Source of the DNA: Irineochytrium annulatum
Taxonomy: Eukaryota; Chytridiomycota; Chytridiomycetes; Chytridiales; Chytridiaceae
Direction: 5' to 3'
Length of the DNA: 17,159 bases
NCBI GenBank assembly: GCA_027600665.1
Contig: JADGJL010000616.1
Location: forward strand, 1 to 17,159
Part shown: positions 8,403-17,159 of the stretch, in pieces
Numbering within the stretch: position 1 is the stretch's first letter
Layout of the letters: each line of letters opens with the position of its first letter
Notes under the pieces: model-generated
Told to the model about the DNA's origin: nothing
Seen by the model: the letters and a program-made list of their open reading frames with translations, nothing else
Databases searched by the model: none
Program-made: the position numbers and the translations under genes

Positions 8403-8738
8403 ATGGCCCCCATGCCCACCATCGTCGAAGAGCACAACCCTCCGACGCTCGCACCGCACTCATCACCCGTGTTCTGTCCCCGCCGGTCGCTCCCACCACT
8501 CGAAAAGGGAGAGCTCGAGCGGTGCCTCGACTTCCCACCCCAGGTCAACACCAACACCGACCAGGAACTGGTCGACGCCGTCGTTAGAGAGTTTTCGCTC
8601 ATGAACCCCAAGATCGCGGACGAGATTAGGATGAACGTGAAGCAAGGACGAATTAAGAGGGTGGCGGTGGCGGCAGATCGAGGATGGTGGCCGCCGAGGA
8701 CGGGTTCGCGACGGTTGTGGGCGAGAGTCTTTGGATGA
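8403..8738 (+). CDS. Small hypothetical protein (111 aa)
   Basis: I do not recognise this protein. The frame starts at ATG 8403 (GAGATATGGCC) and ends with TGA at 8738. Codons through about residue 85 are strongly biased to C or G at the third position, like the confident genes of this window, which argues for real coding. The N-terminal about 45 residues are Pro/Ser-rich. Residues about 48-85 look ordered and helical (DQELVDAVVREFSLMNPK, then IADEIRMNVKQG). The last about 25 residues are Arg/Trp-rich and less coding-like, so the real 3' end may be spliced differently. There is no signal peptide or membrane helix. It could be a small single-exon gene or the last exon of a + gene lying partly in 7667-8284. 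It is convergent with the WD40-like gene that ends at 9176. Confidence 0.45.
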   Translation: MAPMPTIVEEHNPPTLAPHSSPVFCPRRSLPPLEKGELERCLDFPPQVNTNTDQELVDAVVREFSLMNPKIADEIRMNVKQGRIKRVAVAADRGWWPPRTGSRRLWARVFG

Positions 8739-9175
8739 CTGGAGATGCTGTTTTCCATGTATATTATTTCCACTACTGCTGTTAATAACGTTTTAACACA
8801 ATGCTAGTTTGAAATGCCGTTACTTATTTCCATTTCGCGTCCGCGGCGAGCTTTTGAACAGCTGGTTGCTTGCGATTGCTTGCAAGAAATACGGCGACAA
8901 TGGCGCTCAGAGCTATTATTTCACAGTAACAAAGATGCGTATGAAAACCGCCCGAAAACTATTCTGCAAGATGAAATAAGACTATGCATAATGCTCGCAT
9001 CCCCCGACGAGACATAGAACCCGATAAAACTTTTAAACAAGTAGGAAGTAAACCAACTAGGAAGCAAAGCATTCACTCGTTGTTGTCTTGCGGCCCTTTA
9101 ATAACCTTCATCGACATGCGGCATGATCTACTCTTGGTATCTGCATCCCTATTCATTCGTGATAAAGCAATGTGC
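8739..9175. other. Convergent intergenic region
   Basis: No gene is seen. The 437 bp are AT-richer than the flanking coding sequence and lie between the 3' ends of the + ORF (8738) and the - WD40-like gene (9176), so they should hold both transcript ends. No clear single polyadenylation signal stands out. Short frames on both strands are without coding features. Confidence 0.5.
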
Positions 9176-9365
9176 TCATTCGTCGTCGTCACTAGGCTCC
9201 TGCTCCTCCCCCTCCTCTTCCTCCTCATCGTAATCATCCTCCTCAAGGAAGTAGTTATCGTCAATGACCTCCAACTCTGGCTCCTCCACCTCCTCCTCTT
9301 CATCATCATCGGACGGCACCGGCGTGATGGCCCTCCTCCTCAGTGGCCTCTCCTCCTCTTCCTCT
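9176..9365 (-). repeat. Glu/Asp codon-rich tract (acidic C-terminal tail)
   Basis: GAG/GAA/GAC/GAT runs (CTC/TCC/TCG-type triplets on +) encode the last about 63 residues of the WD40-like protein, with several uninterrupted acidic runs of four to six. Acidic tails of this kind are common in histone- or basic-protein-binding factors; that role is inference here. Confidence 0.75.
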
Positions 9366-12300
9366 TCGTCTCCCGCCGCATCGCCGCCGCTCCCGCGGTT
9401 CCCCATCTCCCTTCTCGCCGCGTCAGGGATCACTGCACCCAGGTTCAACACGTAGCATTCCAGGCCGTCCCCTTCGCCAGCGGCCGCGCCCTCCGGGATC
9501 CGGTAGACGACCTTGTAGATCCCGTGCTCCACAGACGCGTCGCGGAAGCCGCGGCCGGGTAGATAGAAGTCCACCGGCTCGGCGCGGTGTGGGTGGGAGA
9601 CGCGGACGCGAGGCAAGCCGCCTGCGTTGATGGTCGTCCATTCCCAGCAATTACCGTATATGTCAGAAGTCGGCGCTTTGGGATGCTGGATGGCATTTAT
9701 GCACGTCCATGGGCTTTCCACCTCGTCTAAAAACAACAAATCTTATAACCGCGAAAGCTATACGAAGTTCATGCATTTCTTACCAAGATCAGCGTAGTAG
9801 TAACAGGAATAACTTGCGCAAACGAGCTGGTGTCCGAACCCGCGGAACTCAACGCTGCTGAGGTCACATGCCAAGGGCGTTACGACCTTAATCAGACTGT
9901 GGCTTTGCCTCTTGCTCACGTCGCCACCTGTGCCCGCATCCGGCAATAGCAGCGCGAGCTCCTGCCAGTCAAAGACAAGGACGTGCGAGCTGGTGGAGAT
10001 GGCGAGCTTGTTGTCGTCTGGCGAAAAGGCGAGGCAATTGTGGGCCGTGTCGTCTAAAACCATCTCCTTAATGTCGGACCCATCGAGGGGGGAGACTTTC
10101 AGTTTGTACCCCCAACCCCACATAGGGCTCTCGACGCCGTCAAACGGTTTAATTTTCCAAACCAACGATCCTGCAAATAAAACCCGTTGATCACCAGCTG
10201 AAACCAAAGAATTATAAACAAAAACGCTGCCAACACTCACGGTCCTCCCACCGCCACACCTCCAACGATCGATCCTTCATATAAGCCGCAATCAACGTAA
10301 GGCCCCTCGAGAGGCAAACGGCCTTAACCTCACCTCCACTCTCTCCACCAACCCCTACGTCAAAATGCAGGCCCGTCCGCACATCCCACACGCGAACCCT
10401 CCCCTTCGTGGTGCCCGCGCACAAGTACTTTCCAGACGACGCCGCCAGGCAGGTATACCGCTCCCCATTTGAAAGTCGCTCCGAGGCCCTCCCCTCCCAT
10501 TCTCCGCCCACGACCGGCACCTGCACGACCGGCATCTCGGCCGCCACGGCATCCGCGACGCGCGTGGGGTCCCAATCCTTCAGCATGGCCGCGAATGAGA
10601 CGACCCGGAGGCCACGGGAGCCCACGTTGGCGTGGGGCAGGATGACGCGGTCCTCATCTGGCATGAAGGAGCCGGCGAAGAGCGTGGTGGGGGGGACGTC
10701 GTCGAACGAGGCGTTCAGCGGGAGGACGCAGCGCTTGAGCGCGGGAGTGCGCGCGGACACGGCGGAGGGGGAGGAGGTGTCGGCGACAACGATGGCGCCG
10801 TGGGCGTGGAGTGAACGAAGGCGATCGTCGGACGAGAAGGACAGCGTCACGAGGTCGGGCTCGGTGTATATATGTTCGAGGGTGCGATAATAGCCTGCCA
10901 AGGGACGGAAGTGTTATCAATTCAGTAAATACTATTGCACGATAAAATATTTAAAATTTCTTACCGCCGTGGACGACGGTGGCGAGGAAGACGCGGCCGT
11001 CGGTGGCCGCGAAGGCCATCTGTCGGTCCTTCGAGACGGCCATCGCGCAGATCGTACCAACGTTATCCGGCGTCGGAGATTGGTGGCGGAGAGCTGGATC
11101 AAGTTCAAATTGCCCCACCTTCATTCCTAATATAACAGTGAGCAAGTGAATGGAACCGAAAAGAAAAAAAAAAGGAACAGATCATTATTACCGTCTACAA
11201 TGTCCCAAACCTCCACAGTGAGATCGTGACTCGGGGTAAAAAGGTGGCGGTTATCGAGCGAGAACGCCATCGGGATTTCGCATCCAGCTCCCTGCAGAAT
11301 GTGCTGAGGGTTTTGGTATTTGGGAAACAGAGGTTTCGCTCTTGGGAAGCAATGAAGAAACTCTGAAAAAAACTCTATTTAGGACAAAAACAGGGATTAA
11401 GGACAGAACAGGAGGCCTTACGTGTAGACGGCTCTATCCTATACACAATGACCTCGCCCGTGTTCAGTGCAAACACAAGGTGCGATCCGTCTCCCGCCGC
11501 CACCGTACAAACGATCTTCTTGCCTTCTTCCTCGACCGGTTTCATCGACCAATCCAGCACATTGCCAAGCCAAAGCTTGCTGTCGCCATTGAAGACCTCC
11601 GCATGGCCATCCTTCGCGAGACGCCTCAAATCCCACACGTCCCCGCTGTGGAGCATGATAACCTTCAACACCGGTCTCCTCCACGCGCCGTCTTTCCACT
11701 TGTAAAGCTCCCTCCGCGAACCGCTGGCATCGATGATGCCACGAGGCTCGACCACCATCGGGCGCTGCACCCAAGCGAACCGCGCCCCAGCTTCGGCGCG
11801 CGTGGTCGCGTACACCTTCCCGCTCGCGACCCCGCGCACCTCGTACAGGTCTTCACCGGCCCCGACGAGAACCAGCGTCCCATCGGGGGAGGGTATGAAC
11901 AAACCAGCGGCCGTGTCGCTCATCCGCGCGCGCTGCTCGCCCCTCGAGAACGTGACCCCGATCATCGGGGCCTCGGACCCGCCACCGTTCGCGTCGAAGA
12001 ATGTGCTCGGCGCGCCCAGGCGGAGCTGGACGACGGGGCTCCACGGCATGTGCTTGGGCCGGAGGAGCAAAGGCGAGTACGTCTTATAGATGATCGATTC
12101 CAGCGGCGCGAACGCGAGCGCCGAGGCGTACACCTGTGCCGGGTCCTCCCGGATGGCGTCCGCGTTCCTCGCGACAAAGGCCGCGGCCTCGAAGATCAAG
12201 GACGCGGGTCTGGTCGACGTCCCGGGCGGCGCAAGCCGGTGGAGGTGGTCGTAGACGGCGCAGAACTGGCCTGGCAGATGGTCGAGTTTCCCAATGATCG

Positions 12301-13194
12301 ACATGAGCTCGATGTAGGGAAGGAGCTGGGTCGCCGTGAAGCGCGTGAGGAGATCCCGGAAGAACGGGCGATGTAGATCCGGCGCCGGGACGTCCAGGAG
12401 TCGGTTCATGAGGACCCTTGCGGCGTTGGCCACGAACGTGGGGACTGGCACTCGTGTCGTCACGCCGGGCGTCTCGCGACGGCTTCTCTCGATTGCCGCC
12501 TGCAAGTGACGGTCGTCGTCGTTATTCAGCATAAAGCCATTGCCGCCGCCGATCTCGAAATCGTGCGAGCTCGTTCCCTTCTCGTAAATGCAAGGGGCCA
12601 AGTTCTGATGTTGGATCAGATTAGAACAAAACAGAACATATCGTGAATGCGCGAGAAGAGGAGGGAGAAGAGAAAGAGAAAGAAGTTAACCTGCGGGTGG
12701 CAGAGCAGTTCGAGGAGTTTGAGGGCGGCGACAGTCGGCGGATCCTCGGCGGTCAGATCGCGGACGGGAGGACCGGCATTCTGCTCGATGTTTGGCATTC
12801 TCCAGTGCTCGTAGTCGAACGGTTCGGGATCAGGGCCGGTGTCAGGAAGCACGAGGGACCGATGATCTGGCCGCCGAGGGGCGACGATGCCGGACTCTAC
12901 TCTCTTGTGCTCGTAATCGAGCGGTTCGACCGGAGGGCAGCTCTCACGAAGTACGAGGAACTGGCGATCTGGCCGCCGAGGGGCGATGATGCCTGACTCT
13001 ACTCTGCTGTGCTCATAGCCGAGCTGTTCGGGATGAAGGCAGCTCGCAGAAGGGACGAACCCATCCGCGCCGTCGCCGCCGTCCCCACCGTCCCCACCGT
13101 CCCCATCATCCCCACCATCCCCACCAACCCCATCCCACAGGGTGCACTTCGCAAAGCCGATCGTGCTGGGGTCGTCGCTGCCGAGGCCGTTCAT
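9176..13194 (-). CDS. Large WD40-like beta-propeller protein with N-terminal tandem repeats and acidic C-terminus, 7 exons, about 1203 aa
   Basis: Function unknown; probably a scaffold or chromatin-type WD40 protein (inference). Exons 13194-12691, 12604-11422, 11362-11192, 11126-10965, 10894-10241, 10170-9784 and 9726-9176 join in frame (3612 nt, 1203 aa). All introns are GT-AG, 57-86 nt. Residues 22-44 are a Gly/Asp run and 56-132 hold 34-residue repeats. Residues about 205-330 form a helical domain. From about 400 to 1030, degenerate WD-like blades recur: FALNTGEVIVYRIEP, MAFSLDNRHLFTPSHDLTVE followed by VWDIVDG, CLAASSGKYLCAGTTKGRVR followed by VWDVRTG, IAAYMKDRSLEVWRWEDR, CLAFSPDDNKLAISTSSHVL. 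A conserved-looking globular segment follows (about 1030-1120), then a tail of Asp/Glu runs (about 1140-1203) with a basic patch RPLRRR. The start is the first in-frame ATG after a stop-free but ATG-less stretch. No F-box or enzyme motif is visible. Confidence 0.8.
12790..13029 (-). repeat. 102-bp tandem repeat (34 aa) in the WD40-like gene, two full copies plus partial third
   Basis: Copy 1 spans 13029-12928 and copy 2 spans 12927-12826; a partial third copy begins at 12825. Each full copy encodes 34 residues with the shared core LxYEHxRVESGI(I/V)APRRPD, then LVL. The third copy keeps only EPFDYEHWR before diverging. The DNA of the two full copies is nearly identical over the core (both contain CTGGCCGCCGAGGGGCGA on +), so the duplication is young or homogenised. 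The 102-bp unit is divisible by three and keeps the frame. Confidence 0.88.
13060..13131 (-). repeat. Gly/Asp-coding 9-bp-type minisatellite in exon 1 of the WD40-like gene
   Basis: Repeats of the type CCCCACCGT (on +) encode alternating Gly-Gly-Asp units at residues 22-45. The period is 9 bp with some 6- and 3-bp slips, all in frame. It forms a flexible acidic linker just ahead of the 34-residue repeats. Confidence 0.8.
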
Positions 13195-13916
13195 GATGCG
13201 TGGAGCTTTGTGGGATGAGAAAGGGCACAAAGCATTGTGGCCGAACCCAAATGTCCAGTTTGCTTAAAATACGCCATTCGAAGTAATGCACCAGAGACGG
13301 CTGTTAGCAGGGAGATACGGGGGACCGATCAACGGAGGAGGGCGTCCAGGGCAAAGAACCGGAGGATGAGGAGGAGAGGCCTGTGCGGAGGAGTTGGGAG
13401 ACGATTGATGATAGGAATCCTTCTTCAGAAGGAAGCTGACGATGAGGAGGCACGCGTCGGGGAGACAACGAGTCTGTTCGCCATTTTTCTGGAGAGTGTG
13501 GTGGATGCGCATTGCAGACAAAGCTTGGAGATATTCAGTATAGTTTTTATTTGCACCGCGTTACAATGATGCCGTACGAGGAGTCCACATCGCCATCCGT
13601 TGTGATCACTTTAAATTTCTCCACAGCTAAAACTTCCGAGAACTTCTTCAGGAACTTGTTCGTCGCGTGTTTATTGAGAATGCTAATGGTCCTCAATGTT
13701 CAAATGTTGAGGAAGTAGGAGGCCAAAAAGCCCGACATTAAGTGCCCGACACCTCAAACAAAACCAAATAAACCGGCAAACGATATAAACTAATAACACC
13801 CATTAAAAGAGCCACAACACGGCACAAATATCCCAAGGTACATGTAACAAAGTAAAGTGTAAATGACAAACAAAAAATGGAAAAACAGAGAAGGTAACAA
13901 CAGGGTGCGGCAATGT
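13195..13916. other. Intergenic: WD40-like gene promoter and CAX gene 3' end
   Basis: No gene is supported. The left part is the upstream region of the - gene starting at 13194 and contains a TATA-like TATTTTAA on - at 13271-13264, about 70 nt before the start codon. The right part, from about 13560, is AT-rich and should hold the 3' untranslated end of the CAX gene (stop at 13917). A + frame (13237-13569) contains a CPVC pair near its start but has no ATG there and reads into low-quality sequence, so it is not called. Confidence 0.45.
13264..13271 (-). promoter_or_regulatory. Possible TATA-like element of the WD40-like gene
   Basis: TATTTTAA on the coding strand lies about 70 nt upstream of the ATG at 13194, in otherwise mixed sequence. 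Spacing is reasonable for a fungal core promoter, but AT-rich octamers are common. Confidence 0.25.
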
Positions 13917-15891
13917 TTAGGTATACACGAAGGCGATGGCAATGATAAGGTACGATGCTATTGAAAGCAATCAGCATGCATTGACAAAAAAGACATGAAA
14001 AAACTCACCCAACAGCATCCATCCCTCAAGCCAATGGCTCTTGCCGTCCTGAATGAGTGCATTGACGACGAAAATCGAAACAAACAGCACCGCCGTCTGG
14101 AAGGTGTTGAAGTTGAGCGTGAGCTCAACACCGATCATCCACCCGATCAGGATGAGGAACGGAACGACGAAAAGCGCTGTGAATATACATGCGGGTAAGC
14201 TTTCTCTTCAAACCACAAAGAAGCTGCTGGACGGAACGAAAAAAGCAACATACCGATCTGCATACTCGAACCAATGGCGACCTGAAGCGCGAGGTCCATC
14301 TTGTTACGCATCGCGCTGCTGACGGCGGTGACGTGCTCAGCCGCATTCCCGACGATCGGCAGGATAATCAGACCGATGAACGTCTGACTGATGTTCCAGG
14401 CCTCGCTGAGCCCCTCCAGTGAGTTCACGAGATACTCGGCGCAGACGGCGATGACGACGGTGGCGCCAAGCAGGCAGAAGATGGCGACGATGCCGAGCGT
14501 GACAGGGACCTCTTCGTCGTCATCGCCGAGGGAAGAGTCGGACGAGGGAAGGGAGACCACGGGCGAGATGACACGCGGGATGCGGGCAATCTTCAAGCCC
14601 TCGGGGTTCGTCTTCAACTGGAAGACGAGGTACGCTGTTTACGGGTTGTGTGCGTTAGGACGGAATGCATCTCGCCAGCGGACAAAGAGTGAGCAGAAGG
14701 TACCAATGTAGGTAATAAACAAGACGATGGCGATCGCGCGGGAGGCCTTGGTGACAGCCGGCCCGTGCTCTTCCGCGAGCGCGGCAGGAACGATGAAGCC
14801 GAGGACGACGACGGCCAGAAGACCGCAATCGAGGTTCTAAAAACATAGCAGGGGTGGGCGAGATAATGAGTCGCCAACTCAAAAAACAGCAAAGCATAAA
14901 ATAAACAATCACTCACAGCGCGATCGACGTCGAATTTCTGGAACTTGTTCTTTTGATAGGGAACGAGACCTCCAAGCAGGAAGCAAAAGCCCAACACGAA
15001 CAACATGTTCGAGAGCATGGATCCGATCAGCGAGGCCTGAACGACGGTCGTCAAGCCGGCCTTGAGGGCCAGGATGCTGACAATGAGCTCGACTGCGTTA
15101 CCAAACGAAGCGTTGAGGAGTCCGCCGAGCGTCTCTCCCACGCGTATCGCGAGCTGATCCGTCGCGAAGTCGAGCATCTTCGCGAGGGGGATGATGGCCA
15201 TGAAGTTTAGGCAGAATGTCACCACGTCGCCTTTTTTGTTTATCAAAAGCGTGAGAAACCGACATATCATGTCCGAAGTAAAACAACGAAGTTACGCACC
15301 CCACTTCAAAACCCCGGAAATAATACCCAAGGGCGCGAAGATCAACGAGGCGATGTTCCAGTACCAGTTGCACATGACGACGGCCCTGAGCGAGCTCGCC
15401 AACGTGACGTGGTGTTCCTTTTTCGAGCTCGGCATGCTCGGCATCCTCTCCCCGTTGTTCAAAGCAGCCCCATTCTCCACCGGTTGCTGTTCCGGATCGC
15501 TCCCCACCGTCTCTGCGACGGCGCCCCCAGATTGTCTCTTGCTCATGTCCAGTGGATTCTCGATGTCGAGGGATGTGCTGTTGGGGTCCGTGCCGATGAT
15601 GAATCCCTCCGAGTGACCTCGGTCGCTATCCCGAGAGACGATAAAGTTGTTGTCGGCGTCCGGAGGATACTGATGCCGAGACGACGCGGTGGTTCTTCTC
15701 CGGAGGTCGTCGCCGTTTGGGGGGTGGACAGGAAATTGAGCGAGGACGACGGGGACTGCGGAAGCTTGCGGATCGCGCGAGGGGTCGAGGTGCGGATGGC
15801 GAGGGTCGCCGGAGGACTCCTCGGCGAGGTGGAGGCGGTGATCGGTGAGGAGATCCGGATTGGAGTGGGGGACCAGCCGGGCGTCCTCCAT
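13917..15891 (-). CDS. VCX1: Vacuolar-type Ca2+/H+ exchanger (CAX family), 6 exons, 542 aa
   Basis: Cation/proton antiporter that in fungi moves cytosolic Ca2+ into the vacuole using the proton gradient (family knowledge). Exons 15891-15300, 15230-14917, 14836-14704, 14634-14254, 14176-14009 and 13957-13917 join in frame (1629 nt). All introns are GT-AG, 51-80 nt. The N-terminal about 160 residues are hydrophilic and probably cytosolic. The transport core starts near residue 168 (VVMCNWYWNIASLIFAPLG). Both signature helices are intact: GNAVELIVSILAL with GNAVE at 241-245, and GNAAEHVTAV with GNAAE at 442-446. Between them is the acidic stretch GDDDEEVP (about 383-390) expected in the loop between the two halves. 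The C-terminus SYLIIAIAFVYT is typical of the last helix. Length is somewhat above the about 410 aa of the yeast protein, because of the N-terminal extension. The symbol is by homology to yeast VCX1, not proof of orthology. Confidence 0.95.
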
Positions 15892-16323
15892 TTGAGTCTG
15901 ATTGGAGCCTTGCTAAGGAGTGATGAGCCCAGGGTCGTGAAGAAACGTCACACGCCGCTCGGGTCACGAACAGCCTTGTATTCCGTATATTTTCACCATG
16001 CTACCAATAGGACGGGTAACAGGTATACGGCCAGGCAAAACAGTTAAGAGCAACAACCTTGTTTTCCTATTGCTTCGTGGTAGAAGTGACATTATGATCA
16101 AAGTTACATGGGGCTGAATGAAAAATACTTCCAGAAATATCATGGGATATATGCGACACGAAGCGACAAGACGAAAAAATGGGAGGGAATATGCACATCA
16201 AGCCAGTTGGCACTAAATGCATAAAAGGACAATCTTATATTCTAAACATTGGGCAACCAAATATCCCGGCACAATAACAACGAGACTGTGAAACGAATCC
16301 CCCAGTGCTTTCCATACACCCGC
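15892..16323. other. Intergenic: CAX gene promoter and 3' end of the arrestin-like gene
   Basis: No gene is seen in these 432 bp. A TATA-like AAAATATACGG on - at about 15994-15984 lies roughly 95 nt before the CAX start codon. Further right the sequence is AT-rich and should contain the transcript end of the gene that stops at 16324. No Crz1-type calcineurin-response element was convincingly identified by eye. Confidence 0.45.
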
Positions 16324-17159
16324 TCACTTCTGCGGGTTATGGTGAATCTGCCTCGACACCTTGAACGCGCTCCCAAACGGGCTCCAGAACTTCGCCTTTT
16401 CCTCTTTGCCATCCTTCCCCTTCTCCGGCTCCTTCCCGTTCTCTCTAGCGGCCTCCAGATTCCCGGCCCCGCTTTCCCCGATGCCACCGTGATCCACGAC
16501 CCCCAAATTCGAGAAGCTCTCCTTCAACCTCGGACCAAGCTTCAACGGCGGCAGCCCGACGGCCTGCATGTATTCCATATCCTGCAGCCGCCTGCCGATG
16601 GCCTCGGGTGGAATCTGGTTCAGGACGCTCGGCGGGAGGTTGTCAGCATGGGCAAAAAGGTCGTCGCAGTCGTCACGCGTAAAGCCCGCTACAGGGTATG
16701 GGACGTCGGAGGTAATGGAGAGGGATGTGGGCGCGGGGGCGATGGTAGTTGTGTTATCGGGCGGTGACGATGAGGTGTCAGCGGTTGTGGTTGGCGGGAG
16801 CGGGTGAAGGAGTGGCGCTGCGATTTTGACGACGAGGCGGTGGCTGACGTCCAAAGGTTTGAACCGGAGCGTTGGTAGCAGTGTGGCCGGTAGCGGGAAC
16901 GTGAACTAAAAGAGGTTGAGAATGAGTACTTATCTCTATGTAACGCAAAAACATGAATACGTACCACTTTCCTATTGAACTCCCCAACCTCCGTTTCCAC
17001 AATCCTCGCCAACTCTAGCGTCCTGTCCCCCTTCCGATCCAGATCATCCCAGCCCCAACTCTCCACCAACGACACCGTCGCCGTCGCTAAACCTCTCACA
17101 ACCTCCCCGTCCTTCTCCCCTCTGCCCGACCCCAACGTCACGGCAATCCACCTCACATC
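16324..17159 (-). CDS. Possible arrestin-like (alpha-arrestin C-domain-like) protein, 3' part, cut by the window edge
   Basis: Only the last two exons are present: 17159-16965 (open to the edge) and 16905-16324, joined in frame by a 59-nt GT-AG intron (GTACGT to TTTTAG). The visible 258 residues begin with beta-rich sequence (VRWIAVTLGSGRGE, LATATVSLVESWGWDDL). These are followed across the splice by FTFPLPATLLPTLRFKPLDV and then SHRLVVKI, which resembles the arrestin C-domain pattern of a proline-bearing strand, LP..L, then a strand of the type 'V.Y.L.V.I'. After a Ser/Thr/Pro linker there is a helical segment (DDCDDLFAHADNLPPSVLNQ, then RRLQDMEYMQAVGLPPLKL) and a Glu/Lys/Gly-rich tail. If correct, it would be an endocytic or trafficking adaptor. 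No PPxY motif is visible in this part. The start and N-domain lie outside the window. Coding is confident; the family is tentative. Confidence 0.6.

Noticed and set aside
11342..12376. 344-codon open frame on + opposite the WD40-like gene
   Set aside because: Antisense shadow of exon 2 of the - gene, whose reading gives WD-like blades and in-frame splice sites; the + reading is Arg/His/Pro-rich with no domain, and it starts in intron sequence.
13237..13569. Frame on + beginning near a CPVC pair, which could suggest a zinc finger
   Set aside because: Begins with GTG rather than ATG, has only one Cys pair in zinc-binding spacing, and covers the promoter side of the WD40-like gene.
15409..16047. 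212-codon open frame on + opposite CAX exon 1
   Set aside because: Shadow of the hydrophilic N-terminal exon of the - CAX gene; it extends beyond the CAX start only because that stretch has few stops.
1..17159. Mobile elements, CRISPR arrays, tRNA/rRNA genes, secondary-metabolite core enzymes
   Set aside because: No transposase, reverse transcriptase, terminal repeats, regularly spaced repeats, tRNA B-box with matching arms, or synthase motifs were seen. The tandem repeats present are in-frame minisatellites inside genes.

Overview
This is a window of eukaryotic, very probably fungal, nuclear DNA. The best guess is a filamentous basidiomycete (Agaricomycotina). The reasons are protein-coding genes split by many short GT-AG introns (18 reconstructed here, 51-86 nt each), compact intergenic spaces, no ribosome-binding-site architecture, and two fungal-type membrane protein families. 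The phylum is inferred from intron style only; no marker gene fixes it.

Layout from left to right. Positions 1-1166 hold no supportable gene. A low-complexity, intrinsically disordered protein is encoded on + at 1167-1817, convergent with a second disordered protein on - at 3396-2569. That second gene has a 76-codon upstream ORF whose stop overlaps its start (ATGA) and a telomere-like box in its leader. A seven-exon gene on - (7613-4201) encodes a fungal FUSC / aromatic-acid-exporter-like (ArAE_2, DUF2421) membrane protein of about 1014 aa. Positions 7614-8402 are ambiguous, with open frames and splice-like signals on both strands. A small orphan ORF lies on + at 8403-8738. A seven-exon gene on - (13194-9176) encodes a WD40-like protein of about 1203 aa, with 34-residue tandem repeats near the N-terminus and a very acidic C-terminus. 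A six-exon gene on - (15891-13917) encodes a vacuolar-type Ca2+/H+ exchanger (CAX/VCX1 family) of 542 aa. At the right edge, the last two exons of a further - gene (17159-16324) encode a protein that resembles the C-terminal domain of alpha-arrestins.

All exon joins were worked out by hand from splice sites, and reading frame is preserved across every join. No operon logic applies. A loose membrane-transport theme (FUSC transporter, CAX exchanger, possible arrestin, and a PPxY motif in a disordered protein) is only suggestive. No mobile element, CRISPR array, tRNA or rRNA was recognised. The most unusual material is in the WD40-like gene (young in-frame minisatellite, Gly/Asp minisatellite, run of symmetric phase-1 exons, acidic tail), in the leader of the 3396-2569 gene, and in the double-strand ambiguity around 7700-8290.
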